Assembly: GCA_900771345.1 (NCBI GenBank)
Contig: CAAGNQ010000020.1
Span: 1 to 64,000, forward strand
Reading direction: 5' to 3'
Length of the DNA stretch: 64,000 bases
From: Clostridia bacterium
GTDB lineage: Bacteria > Bacillota > Clostridia > Christensenellales > Borkfalkiaceae
The position numbers and the translations under genes are program-made. Positions 26,919-35,290 of this stretch are shown in pieces. The notes beneath the pieces are model-generated. The model was not told where the DNA came from and ran no database searches. It saw nothing but the letters and a program-made list of their open reading frames with translations. The number at the start of each line of letters is the position of its first letter. Positions within the stretch are counted from its first letter, which is position 1.

Positions 26919-27948
26919 TTTCTTTCCCTCCGAGAGTTTTCATTACTTTAACGATATTCATTGATATCGGACACCTAGCCACGCATCTTCCACAGCCTAC
27001 GCACGAAAACATTCCATCGTTATTGGTAGGAAAATATACGAGTTTATGCATAAATCTTTGACGGAAACGTTCTTTCTGCGAGTTTCTTGAATTGCCGTGC
27101 GCCATCAAGGTGAAATCAGAATACATGCAAGAGTCCCAACAACGGAAACGTTGAACGCCCTTGTTGGTTTTATAATCCTTTATGTCATAACACTGACAGG
27201 TTGGGCAAACGAACGTACAAGTTCCACAGCCTAAACAAGCCTCTGACAATTGGCTCCATTCAGGACGATTAAAATATTCGTCAGTCTTATCAGCACCAAA
27301 AGCGTCAGCCTTGAGGTCTTTTAAAGGAAGTTTATCTAAAATCATTCTAATATTTTCCTTTAAGGCATTAACCTCGTCCTCGCCACCCTCACAGGTAACG
27401 CTATCAAGTTTAGAAAGAAGTGATTTTCCTTTTTCGGTCTTGGCGTCAAAGATAAAATCGGTTGCCGTCTTATAGCAAACTATATCTCCTGCCGGCTCTG
27501 AAGGGTCTATTCCAAAAGTTTGGCAAAAACAAGTTTCAATAGGCTTATCGCAAGCCATTGAAATAATTAAACCGTGCTCACGAGCGTTCTGGTAATAGGT
27601 ATCAACAGGCTCAGCAAGGAAAACCTTGTCTAAAATCTCAAGGCTTTTTGCGTCGCAACCACGAACGCCAAAAATAACGAAATCTTCAGCCTCTGTTCTG
27701 TTATCAATAATCTCTATTTGCTTTCCTTCTGTTTTAAATTCCATTAAGTCTTGGGTTTGTGGAAAGAAAAAGTCTTTTGCGCTACGTTCTGTTTTAAGCG
27801 CATTGCTCATTTGCATTCCGTCAGCAAACCTAACGTACTTAGCCTTGTTTGGAGCAATATCAACAGGGATATAAAGGGCTGAGTTTTCAGCAATCTTGTT
27901 AAAAAGAGCATTAGCATTCTCTAGTGAACATTTACGCATATTATTCAT
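26911..27948 (-). CDS. flxB: FlxB-like [4Fe-4S] electron-transfer protein
   Basis: A 345-residue protein of the AsrA/sulfhydrogenase-beta type. The N-terminal two thirds contain FVIFGVRGCDAKSLEILDKVF near 100. The C-terminus has two [4Fe-4S] sets, CLGCGTCTFVCPTC (near 235) and CVGCGRCVARCPIS (near 325), with further cysteines (CWDSC) between. By order it matches flxB, next to flxA. It probably carries electrons between the FlxA flavin and the next subunits. The flxB and flxC labels could be swapped, since both belong to one broad family. Confidence 0.84.
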   Translation of the reverse strand: MNNMRKCSLENANALFNKIAENSALYIPVDIAPNKAKYVRFADGMQMSNALKTERSAKDFFFPQTQDLMEFKTEGKQIEIIDNRTEAEDFVIFGVRGCDAKSLEILDKVFLAEPVDTYYQNAREHGLIISMACDKPIETCFCQTFGIDPSEPAGDIVCYKTATDFIFDAKTEKGKSLLSKLDSVTCEGGEDEVNALKENIRMILDKLPLKDLKADAFGADKTDEYFNRPEWSQLSEACLGCGTCTFVCPTCQCYDIKDYKTNKGVQRFRCWDSCMYSDFTLMAHGNSRNSQKERFRQRFMHKLVYFPTNNDGMFSCVGCGRCVARCPISMNIVKVMKTLGGKENE

Positions 27949-28930
27949 CCCCCTTTTTTACTGCATCTGACGGCTCAACGTCCTCTTTGGTATAATTTGT
28001 AAGTGGTGCTCTAGAGCCAACCTCTTCACCTGCCTGATAATCACCGTAAAACTCATTAATGTCTTTAATGAATTTTCTATTTAACAGATGAAGTGGAATG
28101 TGTTGTGGGCAAACCCTTGAACATTCACCACAGTCAGTACAACGCCCAGCAACGTGGAATGCTCTTATAATATGGAACATCTTTTCTTCAAAACTGTTAG
28201 CAGGCGATTTGTTTTCTACCCCTGAGCTAGGATTGTCAAACACGCACTTTTCACAAGTACAAGCAGGGCAAATATCTCTACAAGCATTGCAACGAATACA
28301 ACGAGAGAGTTCGTTCTGCCAGAAAGCAAACCTTTCGTCAGGCGTCATCTTCTCTAATTTTTCAACCTCGTCAAAACGATTAGAGTCGAGAGCCTCGCCG
28401 TCCTCACCGATAAGTTCGTCGTAAGCAACGTGCTTTTTGGTTTTGCAGTTTAGACAGCGCTCTAAAAGTAGGTCTTTTTTATCAAATTCTTTGCTATTAT
28501 TATATAATGTTTCAACCTTAATCTTTTCCTGGCTATCGTCAATATTGATAACGCCCTCACCAGCAAGTTCTTTTATGCGATTAATATCAATCATTCCGTC
28601 ACAAGGAATACCTACAACAAAAACCTTTTCACGGTCAAATCTGTGCTCGGTTAAAAGTTGATTGAAACTATAAGTGTCACAAGGCTTTAAGAAAACCAAA
28701 ACCTTGCCTTCTTCTTTTCTTGTTTCCTTAACTAGATATTTGGAGAAGTTCGCGCCACAAAAATCGCCAAAAACAAACTCTTTTTTCATTGTTTCAGCGT
28801 CACTAAATATCGCAGGCGTAACGTCGTAATCAAAATCACCCTTCTTCCAACCAAAAACTCTAGTTACTGCGCCACTTGAAAGCAACGCCTGTGCCTTTTC
28901 AATAAGCACCTCACGAGTTATCTTTTGCAT
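27941..28930 (-). CDS. flxC: FlxC-like [4Fe-4S] electron-transfer protein
   Basis: A 329-residue relative of flxB. Conserved parts are VFLKPCDTYSFNQLL near 75, GIPCDGMID near 130 and a CLNCK pair near 180. Two C-terminal clusters follow: CIRCNACRDICPAC near 215 and CTDCGECSRVCPQ near 270. Its last 45 residues are acidic and probably flexible. It overlaps flxD by 13 bases and flxB by 8, so the set is translationally coupled. Role inferred: electron transfer between the FlxA/FlxB module and FlxD-HdrA. Confidence 0.84.
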   Translation of the reverse strand: MQKITREVLIEKAQALLSSGAVTRVFGWKKGDFDYDVTPAIFSDAETMKKEFVFGDFCGANFSKYLVKETRKEEGKVLVFLKPCDTYSFNQLLTEHRFDREKVFVVGIPCDGMIDINRIKELAGEGVINIDDSQEKIKVETLYNNSKEFDKKDLLLERCLNCKTKKHVAYDELIGEDGEALDSNRFDEVEKLEKMTPDERFAFWQNELSRCIRCNACRDICPACTCEKCVFDNPSSGVENKSPANSFEEKMFHIIRAFHVAGRCTDCGECSRVCPQHIPLHLLNRKFIKDINEFYGDYQAGEEVGSRAPLTNYTKEDVEPSDAVKKGDE

Positions 28931-29352
28931 CTTAAATCCTCCAATCTCTTGTTTTCACCAAGAGCAGCCACTTTTTCAACAAAATCGTTCATAGTAGCAG
29001 CGAATTTTGCACCCTCTGCAGCCGACACCCATTCAACTCTCGTACGCTCTCTCTCTATTCCAAGATAATCGAGCATTGAGAACAATAACGCCATTCTTCT
29101 CCTCGTGTAGTAGTTGCCTGAAGTATAGTGGCAGTCACCAGGGTGGCAACCACAAAGAATTACGCCGTCAGCACCCCTTTGGAATGCACGAAGAATAAAC
29201 ATTGGGTTTACACGGCAAGAGCAAGGTACTCTTATAATCTTAACCTCTGCCGGATAGTTTAATCTGTTGCTACCTGCAAGGTCGGCCCCTGCGTACGAGC
29301 ACCAGTTACAACAAAAAGCAACGATTTTTGGTTTATATCCATTTACTTGCAT
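28918..29352 (-). CDS. flxD: MvhD/FlxD-like [2Fe-2S] linker to HdrA
   Basis: A 144-residue MvhD-family protein. It starts with KIVAFCCNWCSYAGADLAG and contains RVPCSCRVNP and ILCGCHPGDCHY, the conserved cysteine pattern that holds a [2Fe-2S] cluster in methanogen MvhD. In Mvh-Hdr and Flx-Hdr complexes this subunit passes electrons into HdrA. It overlaps hdrA by 10 bases. No hydrogenase large subunit lies in the operon, so NAD(P)H via FlxA is the apparent donor rather than hydrogen. Confidence 0.93.
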   Translation of the reverse strand: MQVNGYKPKIVAFCCNWCSYAGADLAGSNRLNYPAEVKIIRVPCSCRVNPMFILRAFQRGADGVILCGCHPGDCHYTSGNYYTRRRMALLFSMLDYLGIERERTRVEWVSAAEGAKFAATMNDFVEKVAALGENKRLEDLRCKR

Positions 29353-31337
29353 ATTGCATCAACCTCCGCCATAATTTGTTTGCTTGCAAATCCCTTAAGG
29401 TCCATTGCTCCTGATGGGCAAGCAACCGTACAGCATCCACAACCTTGACATATCGCCTCGTTAACTTGCGCTACACGGCGAATAAGCGTCGTTCTGTTTG
29501 GTCCTCTAAACTCTTTGTCAGCATAGGTAATTGCACCGTATGGGCAAACCTTTTCACAAGACGAACAGCCGTTGCACATCAATTCGTTAGACTGAGCAAC
29601 GCAAGGGTTACCCGTTAACTTATCTTTCGATAGTAACCCGATAACCTTTGATGCCGCGGCACCTGCTTGAGAAACCGTTTCAGGAATATCTTTTGGTCCT
29701 TGACAAGCACCCGATAGGAAAATACCTGCCGTTGGGCTTTCTACAGGACGAAGTTTTGGATGGGCTTCAGTAAAGAAGTCGTTAGTATCCATGCTAGCAG
29801 TAAGCATTGTTGCAAGAGGTCTTGCAGACTTATCCGGCTCAATAGCAGCCGCCAAAACAACTAGGTCTGCCTCAATCTTTAATTGCTTATTAGCAATAAG
29901 GTCGGAGCCTTGAACTATAAGTTTATCTCCCTCTGGAGAAACCTTGCCTACCATACCCTTTATGTAATGAACGCCGTATTCCTCAACTGCTCTGCGATAA
30001 AATTCATCAAACTGTTTACCTGGCGTTCTAACGTCAATATAGAAAACGTAAACGTCTGTATCAGGATATTTATCACGAGTTAGCATTGCGTGTTTAGCAG
30101 TATACATACAGCAAATCTTCGAGCAATATTCCTTGCCTTTCTCTGCGCAAGACGCACAACGAGAGCCTACGCATTGAACGAACACCAAAGTATGTGGGTG
30201 TTTATTATCTGATGGGCGAAGAAGTTTACCTGCCGTTGGACCTGCCGCATTCATTAAGCGCTCAAATTCAAGAGAAGTAATAACGTCTTTACTTTGGCTA
30301 TAAGCGTATTCATCAAACTTATCCATGCTTATAGGATTAAATCCCGTTGCGACAACGATTGCACCGTACTTTTGCTCAATGAACTCGTCTTTTTGTGTAT
30401 AATCAATAGCGTTTGCAGTACAAACTTTAGCGCAAACACCACATTTCCCATTCTTAAGCATATTGCAGTAGTCAGGGTCGATTGTTGCAACCTTTGGAAC
30501 TGCTTGAGCAAACGGAATGTAAATAGCGCGCTTATTGTCCATACCCAAGTTAAAGTCGTTAGGAACTTTTTTCATAGGGCATTTTTCCGTGCAAAGCCCA
30601 CAACCCGTACAAACGTCTTCCTTTACGAAACGCGCTTTTTTCTTAATAGTAACGTCAAAATTTCCTACGAAACCTTTAACGTGTTCAACTTCACTATACG
30701 AATAAATCTTAATTTTTTCATGTTGAGCAACGTCAACCATTTTCGGTGTCAAAATACAAGCGGCGCAGTCAAGCGTTGGGAAGGTTTTATCGAGTTGAGC
30801 CATCTTTCCACCGATTGTAGGCTTTTTCTCAACTATATCAACTTCAAAACCTGCGTCTGCAATATCAAGCGCCGTTTGAATACCTGCAATTCCACCACCG
30901 ATAACGAGCGCCCTCTTTGTAACAGGACTCTCTCCTGGAACTAAAGGTGCGTTTAGGTGAACTTTGGCAATAGCCGTTCTTCCTAAAATAATAGCCTTCT
31001 CCGTGCCCTCTTGCATATCTTTATGTATCCAAGAACATTGTTCACGAATGTTTGCGATTTCAACCATATATGGGTTGATTCCGGCTGCAGCAGCCGTCTT
31101 TCTAAAAGTCTGCTCGTGCATTCTAGGCGAACAAGAACAAACAACGATTCCCGTTAGGTTATGTTCTTTAATAGATTGTTTAATCAAGTCTTGCCCTGCC
31201 TGTGAGCACATATATTGATAGTTGATTGAGCAAACAACGCCCGGCTCGTTCTTTAACGCTTCTGAAACGGCGTTAACGTCAACAGTGCCGGCAATGTTGC
31301 TTCCACACCAACATACGAATACTCCTATTCTTTGCAT
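29343..31337 (-). CDS. hdrA: HdrA-family flavin electron-splitting subunit
   Basis: A 664-residue HdrA with the full methanogen-type layout. The N-terminal cluster domain (residues 1-135) holds CSCSPRMHEQTFRK and REQCSW. The thioredoxin-reductase-like FAD domain starts RALVIGGGIAGIQTALDIA near 145. An inserted ferredoxin carries CTGCGLCTEKCP near 240 and CGVCAKVC near 295. Two [4Fe-4S] sets end the protein, CNGCSSCEKVCP near 595 and CQGCGCCTVACP near 640. Its FAD is the bifurcating centre in methanogen HdrABC. The extra ferredoxins are where low-potential electrons could leave. It is fed by flxD on one side and hdrCB on the other. Confidence 0.94.
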   Translation of the reverse strand: MQRIGVFVCWCGSNIAGTVDVNAVSEALKNEPGVVCSINYQYMCSQAGQDLIKQSIKEHNLTGIVVCSCSPRMHEQTFRKTAAAAGINPYMVEIANIREQCSWIHKDMQEGTEKAIILGRTAIAKVHLNAPLVPGESPVTKRALVIGGGIAGIQTALDIADAGFEVDIVEKKPTIGGKMAQLDKTFPTLDCAACILTPKMVDVAQHEKIKIYSYSEVEHVKGFVGNFDVTIKKKARFVKEDVCTGCGLCTEKCPMKKVPNDFNLGMDNKRAIYIPFAQAVPKVATIDPDYCNMLKNGKCGVCAKVCTANAIDYTQKDEFIEQKYGAIVVATGFNPISMDKFDEYAYSQSKDVITSLEFERLMNAAGPTAGKLLRPSDNKHPHTLVFVQCVGSRCASCAEKGKEYCSKICCMYTAKHAMLTRDKYPDTDVYVFYIDVRTPGKQFDEFYRRAVEEYGVHYIKGMVGKVSPEGDKLIVQGSDLIANKQLKIEADLVVLAAAIEPDKSARPLATMLTASMDTNDFFTEAHPKLRPVESPTAGIFLSGACQGPKDIPETVSQAGAAASKVIGLLSKDKLTGNPCVAQSNELMCNGCSSCEKVCPYGAITYADKEFRGPNRTTLIRRVAQVNEAICQGCGCCTVACPSGAMDLKGFASKQIMAEVDAICK

Positions 31338-31352
31338 TTGTACTCTCCTTTT

Positions 31353-31742
31353 TTATTTGGTATATTTCCTAAACGCGCTGACGATTGCCTGTTGTGGCAA
31401 ATCTTCGTCAAGCATATTTGGAATATCGTTTGCCGTTAGGTGATTATTGCCCTGCTTACGAATGGTCTCGAGGCGAACTGCTTCAATAATTTTTGCAGGT
31501 TCAACCCCTCTAGGACATCTGTCAACACACGCAAAACACGATAGACAACGATAAATTGATTTGGACTTTAATAATGGTTCGATATCACCCGTTTCAACCA
31601 TATAAACGAACTGATGAGGATGATATTCCATTTCGTCATACGCAGGGCAAGTTCCAGAGCATTTTCCGCATTTCATGCATTTTCTTGGATTCACACCACT
31701 GCGACGAACTATTTCGTTACGTACATCTTGTTTGTTTTCCAT
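31353..31742 (-). CDS. hdrC: HdrC-like [4Fe-4S] protein
   Basis: A 129-residue soluble protein. Two [4Fe-4S] sets, CMKCGKCSGTCPA near 22 and CLSCFACVDRCPRG near 66, have the spacing of HdrC. There is no membrane helix, so this is the cytoplasmic HdrABC form rather than HdrDE. It links HdrA to HdrB. It starts 6 bases after hdrB and ends 15 bases before hdrA. Confidence 0.92.
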   Translation of the reverse strand: MENKQDVRNEIVRRSGVNPRKCMKCGKCSGTCPAYDEMEYHPHQFVYMVETGDIEPLLKSKSIYRCLSCFACVDRCPRGVEPAKIIEAVRLETIRKQGNNHLTANDIPNMLDEDLPQQAIVSAFRKYTK

Positions 31743-31748
31743 TTGTTA

Positions 31749-32525
31749 TTACTCCTTTACACCGAGCGCTTCTGCTAAAAGTTCGGTAATATATACAACT
31801 GGGATTTCAGTCCCGTTCTTTTGAAGATTATACTTGCAGAGTGGGCAAGCAGTAACTATTTGTTCTGCTCCCTTTTCTTTTGCGTTTTCAGTAACCTTAC
31901 TGCTTTTTGCTTTTGCAAGGTCTTTGCTCTCTAGTGCGATATATCCACCACAGCACTCATTCCTAAACGCATAAACAACTGGCTCTGCACCGATTGCTCT
32001 AATAAAATCCTCTATAATGGTTGGGTTTTCAACGTCGTCCATAGCCATAACTTTGCCTGGGCGAAGAAGCAAACAGCCGTAGTATGCGGCAATTTTTCTG
32101 CCAGTTAGAGGATTAACTACCTTTTCCTTTATCTTGTCAAACCCGATAACGTCACGAAGAAGTTCTAGATAGTGAATAACTTGCGTTTCGCCGTGATATT
32201 CGTCAGGCTTAATATACTGATTCATTCTAAAAGCGAAATCTTCGTCAGTTTGAACTTGATTGTTTGTTTGCTTTAACACGTTGTGGCAAGCCGAACAAAC
32301 TGAAACGAGGGGTTGACCTTGCTTATTTGCGTGCATTAGCGCACGAACTGAAGAAAGTTTGGTCGCAATCTCGTCACTCGCTGAGGTGAAAACCCCACCA
32401 CAGCATTGCCACTCTGGAATTTCTTCTAGCGTTACGCCCAAAACCTCTGCGCATTTGCGAGCGTAAATATCTAGGTCTTTTGCTTTGTTTTTTAGGGTGC
32501 AACCTGGAAAATAACTAACTTTCAT
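31749..32525 (-). CDS. hdrB: HdrB-like CCG-domain subunit
   Basis: A 258-residue protein with two complete CCG motifs. The first is formed by YFPGC (Cys9), CCGG (41-42) and CSAC (77-80). The second is formed by YYGC near 153, ECCGGY near 191 and CPLC near 227. In methanogen HdrB each motif holds a non-cubane [4Fe-4S] cluster that cleaves the CoM-S-S-CoB heterodisulfide. Bacteria like this have no known CoM/CoB, so it must serve another acceptor. Here that is most simply FrdB/FrdA, since TfrB joins these same domains in one protein. A thiol or disulfide carrier is the alternative. Confidence 0.92.
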   Translation of the reverse strand: MKVSYFPGCTLKNKAKDLDIYARKCAEVLGVTLEEIPEWQCCGGVFTSASDEIATKLSSVRALMHANKQGQPLVSVCSACHNVLKQTNNQVQTDEDFAFRMNQYIKPDEYHGETQVIHYLELLRDVIGFDKIKEKVVNPLTGRKIAAYYGCLLLRPGKVMAMDDVENPTIIEDFIRAIGAEPVVYAFRNECCGGYIALESKDLAKAKSSKVTENAKEKGAEQIVTACPLCKYNLQKNGTEIPVVYITELLAEALGVKE

Positions 32526-32541
32526 TTTTTTCTCCTATGTT

Positions 32542-33918
32542 TTATACCATTTGTTCTGGGTGGAACACCTCGTCAAATTTTTCTGGTGTTAAAAATCCGA
32601 GTTGAACACACGCCTCTTTTAGTGAAATGTTATCTTTATAAGCCTTTTTAGCCGTCTTTGCAGCATTTTCGTACCCGATATATGGATTTAATGCCGTTAC
32701 GAGCATAAGTGAATTTTGAAGATTATAATCCATCTTTTCCTTGTTTGCTTTAATTCCAACGGCACAGTTGTTATTAAACGAAACGATAGCCTCTGCCATA
32801 AGTCTTGCAGATTGTAAGAAATTATATATGCATACCGGCATAAACACGTTAAGTTCAAAATTGCCTTGTGACGCCGCCATACCAACAGCCACGTCGTTAC
32901 CCATAACTTGAACTGCAACCATAGTAACAGCCTCGCACTGCGTTGGATTTACCTTACCAGGCATTATTGAAGAGCCAGGCTCGTTTTCAGGAATAAAAAT
33001 CTCGCCAAGACCATCTCTAGGTCCACTTGCAAGCCAACGCACGTCGTTTGCAATTTTCATCATATCTGCCGCTAACGCCTTAATAGCGCCGTGCGCAAAC
33101 ACGATTTCATCTTTACTGGTTAATGCGTGGAATTTGTTTGATGCAGTAACAAACTTCTTGCCTGTGATTTTAGAAACTTCCTCAGCAACTAAAGTATCGA
33201 ATCCTTTAGGAGCGTTAAGACCTGTTCCAACAGCCGTACCACCGAGCGCCAACTCTGCGAGAGGCTTTATTGACATCTTCAAAAGTTCGGCGTCTCTTTC
33301 TAGACTAGTTCTCCAGCCACTAATTTCTTGACTGAACTTAATAGGTGTTGCGTCTTGAAGGTGGGTTCTTCCACACTTAACAATCCCCTCGTTTTCTGCC
33401 TCTAAACGCTTAAAGGTTGAGATTAATAGTTCAACTGCTGGAAGAAGTTTATCCTCTATTGCAACAACGGCAGAAATATGCATAGCCGTAGGAAAAGTGT
33501 CGTTTGAAGACTGGCTCATATTAATATCGTCGTTAGGGTGCAAAATCTTTTCCCCTGCAAGCTCGTTACCACGGTTTGCAATAACTTCGTTGGCATTCAT
33601 ATTAGACTGGGTTCCCGAACCCGTTTGCCAAACAACTAGTGGGAAATGCCCGAAGAGTTCACCACTAATAACTTCATCACAAGCCTTCTCGATAACAGAG
33701 AGTTTCTTGTCGGTCATCTTCTCTGAACGAAGCGCGTGGTTTGCCCTAGCAGCAGCCTTTTTAAGCACGCCGAAAGCCTTAGTAATTTCACGAGGCATAA
33801 CTTCAATCCCTTCGCCGATTCTAAAGTTCTCGTGACTGCGTTGAGTTTGCGCCGCCCAGTAACGGTCAGCAGGCACTTTTACTTCACCCATAGAGTCGTG
33901 TTCAATGCGATAATCCAT
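32542..33918 (-). CDS. fumC: Class II fumarate hydratase (fumarase C)
   Basis: A 458-residue fumarase of normal length that interconverts malate and fumarate without an iron-sulfur cluster. The signature GSSIMPGKVNPTQ (near 318) and the substrate motifs GSGTQSNMNANEV and GRTHLQDATP with the catalytic His are present. The frame is open to 33972, but the ATG at 33916-33918 has AAGGAG seven bases upstream and matches the family N-terminus (MDYRIEHDSMGEV). It is first in the operon, downstream of a perfect TATAAT promoter. Its linkage to frdAB supports fumarate as their substrate. Aspartase shares the fold; the downstream reductase and family motifs favour fumarase. Confidence 0.94.
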   Translation of the reverse strand: MDYRIEHDSMGEVKVPADRYWAAQTQRSHENFRIGEGIEVMPREITKAFGVLKKAAARANHALRSEKMTDKKLSVIEKACDEVISGELFGHFPLVVWQTGSGTQSNMNANEVIANRGNELAGEKILHPNDDINMSQSSNDTFPTAMHISAVVAIEDKLLPAVELLISTFKRLEAENEGIVKCGRTHLQDATPIKFSQEISGWRTSLERDAELLKMSIKPLAELALGGTAVGTGLNAPKGFDTLVAEEVSKITGKKFVTASNKFHALTSKDEIVFAHGAIKALAADMMKIANDVRWLASGPRDGLGEIFIPENEPGSSIMPGKVNPTQCEAVTMVAVQVMGNDVAVGMAASQGNFELNVFMPVCIYNFLQSARLMAEAIVSFNNNCAVGIKANKEKMDYNLQNSLMLVTALNPYIGYENAAKTAKKAYKDNISLKEACVQLGFLTPEKFDEVFHPEQMV

Positions 33919-33996
33919 AATAAATCTCCTTATTTTTATCGTTTGCTTTTTCCTACACATAACTAATATCACGCATAAAAACCCACAATACGACAG

Positions 33997-34018
33997 TATA
34001 TACTTTTTTAAGTATATA
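33997..34018. repeat. Inverted repeat over the start site of the fumC-hdr-flx-frd operon
   Basis: Perfect 9-base arms TATATACTT (33997-34005) and AAGTATATA (34010-34018) flank TTTT. It lies directly after the -10 box and covers the predicted transcription start, a classic place for a repressor site. It does not match the Rex or FNR consensus I know. It could also be a leader hairpin. Confidence 0.5.
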
Positions 34019-34019
34019 T

Positions 34020-34048
34020 ATTATAACAGAATGATTATTGTTTGTAAA
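34020..34048 (-). promoter_or_regulatory. Promoter of the fumC-hdr-flx-frd-antiporter operon
   Basis: On the minus strand TTTACA (34043-34048) and TATAAT (34020-34025) are 17 bases apart. The leader to the fumC ATG is about 95 bases and begins with the inverted repeat. No other good promoter was seen inside the operon, where genes overlap or nearly abut. Confidence 0.8.
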
Positions 34049-34052
34049 ATAT

Positions 34053-34082
34053 TTGACCCTCGTTTTACGGCTTTTTTAACAT
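34053..34082 (+). promoter_or_regulatory. Possible promoter of azlCD
   Basis: TTGACC (34053-34058) and TAACAT (34077-34082) are 18 bases apart on the plus strand, back to back with the fumC promoter. Distance to the azlC start is about 115 bases. Confidence 0.45.
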
Positions 34083-34203
34083 AAAATTTTAGTAATTATT
34101 TACTATTTCCTCTTTTTAAGACACATTTGCACCTGCGCTCGTATAAATTTATTTGCAAAAGAGGGAAGTTTGTGATAAAATGTTTTTCGTTTGGAAAATT
34201 GAT

Positions 34204-34944
34204 ATGAAAAAGTTAAAGAATAAAGACTATAACGAAAAACTAAATTTTAATAGGGGCATTAAAGACGGGCTTCCCATAGGATTAGGGTATTTGTCCGTTT
34301 CTTTCGCGTTTGGGGTGCAAGCGAGCATTGCTGGCGTTCCTATAATTATGTCTTTATTTATGTCGATGACAAATCTTACCTCTGCCGGTCAACTCGCAGG
34401 GCTTACGGTAATTGCAGGGCTAGGAACGATTTTGGAACTTATCCTTACTCAACTAGTTATAAACGCCAGGTATTTTTTGATGAGCCTAACCTTATCACAA
34501 AGGATTGACAAGTCCTTTTCACTTTCACGCAGGCTTTTATGCTCTGCTTTTATAACTGACGAAATTTTTGCCGTTGCATCTTCAAAAAAGCAAAAGATTA
34601 ACAACAAATATTTTTATGGACTAGTAATTTTGCCATATATAGGTTGGGCGCTTGGAACGCTTATAGGCGCAATCGCTGGAGACGCTTTGCCAAACGAGGT
34701 AACTTCTGCATTAGGCATTGCCCTTTACGCCATGTTTATTGCAATAATCGTTCCTCCGTCATTAACCGACGGTGGAATTACTACTGCCGTTTTGACGGGC
34801 GCATTGATTAGCACTTTAATATATTTTATCCCGACTCTTTCATTTATGCCAACAGGAATTTCAGTGATAATTTCAGCGCTAATATCGGCATGCTTGTGCG
34901 CATATATTTTCCCAAAAAAGGAGGATATTAAAGATGAAGATTGA
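34204..34944 (+). CDS. azlC: AzlC-family branched-chain amino acid exporter, large subunit
   Basis: A 246-residue membrane protein. The core motif RGIKDGLPIGLGYLSVSFAFGVQA opens the first helix pair (split here by its own conserved glycines). Further helices include AGQLAGLTVIAGLGT and the ALSLTDGG-like PPSLTDGGITTAVLTGA segment. Start choice is open: the frame runs from a TTG at 34153, with ATG at 34180 and 34204. I use 34204 because the protein then starts MKKLKNK, although its upstream GGAAA site is weak. It overlaps azlD by 11 bases; AzlC and AzlD form an amino acid efflux pair. Confidence 0.88.
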   Translation: MKKLKNKDYNEKLNFNRGIKDGLPIGLGYLSVSFAFGVQASIAGVPIIMSLFMSMTNLTSAGQLAGLTVIAGLGTILELILTQLVINARYFLMSLTLSQRIDKSFSLSRRLLCSAFITDEIFAVASSKKQKINNKYFYGLVILPYIGWALGTLIGAIAGDALPNEVTSALGIALYAMFIAIIVPPSLTDGGITTAVLTGALISTLIYFIPTLSFMPTGISVIISALISACLCAYIFPKKEDIKDED

Positions 34945-35242
34945 GATGATTGCTCTCTATATTCTTTTAATGGCGTCCGTTACCTATCTCATAAGAGTTA
35001 TCCCCCTCGCCTTTTTTAGAAAAAAGATAACTTCAACCTATATAAAAAGCCTGCTTTACTATCTTCCTTACGCAGTGCTCTCGGCAATGACTTTTCCATA
35101 TATTTTTGAGTCAACGGGCAATTTTTACACGGCGCTAATCGGCTCAATCGTCGCTCTTATCGCGTCAGTTTGCAAGAGGTCTTTACTAGTTGTTGCAATC
35201 CTGTCTTGCTTATCAGTTTTGATATTTGGATTTATAATATAA
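34934..35242 (+). CDS. azlD: AzlD-family branched-chain amino acid exporter, small subunit
   Basis: A 102-residue protein of three to four helices, the normal AzlD size. The conserved early segment ASVTYLIRVIPLAFF and the central YLPYAVLSAMTFPYIF are present. The ATG lies inside the end of azlC with AAAGGAGG just upstream, indicating coupled translation. The pair exports leucine-type amino acids in Bacillus. Confidence 0.9.
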   Translation: MKIEMIALYILLMASVTYLIRVIPLAFFRKKITSTYIKSLLYYLPYAVLSAMTFPYIFESTGNFYTALIGSIVALIASVCKRSLLVVAILSCLSVLIFGFII

Positions 35243-35256
35243 AAATCAAAAAAATT

Positions 35257-35286
35257 AAAAAAGCACGAATGTTTTCGTGCTTTTTT
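35257..35286. terminator. Bidirectional terminator between azlD and the NSS transporter
   Basis: A 13-base perfect stem AAAAAAGCACGAA/TTCGTGCTTTTTT with a 4-base loop gives U-runs on both strands. It ends azlCD on plus and the NSS transporter on minus. Confidence 0.92.
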
Positions 35287-35290
35287 ATCG

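Noticed and set aside
30294..30944. Plus-strand open frame of 216 codons opposite hdrA
   Set aside because: It is a shadow of the conserved hdrA frame with biased, low-complexity composition and no family match.
22314..34048. Hdr genes as evidence for a methanogen or CoM/CoB metabolism
   Set aside because: All other genes (rpoD, recA, dnaG, uvrAB, ftsK, luxS) are bacterial. HdrABC homologues are widespread in anaerobic bacteria with other acceptors.
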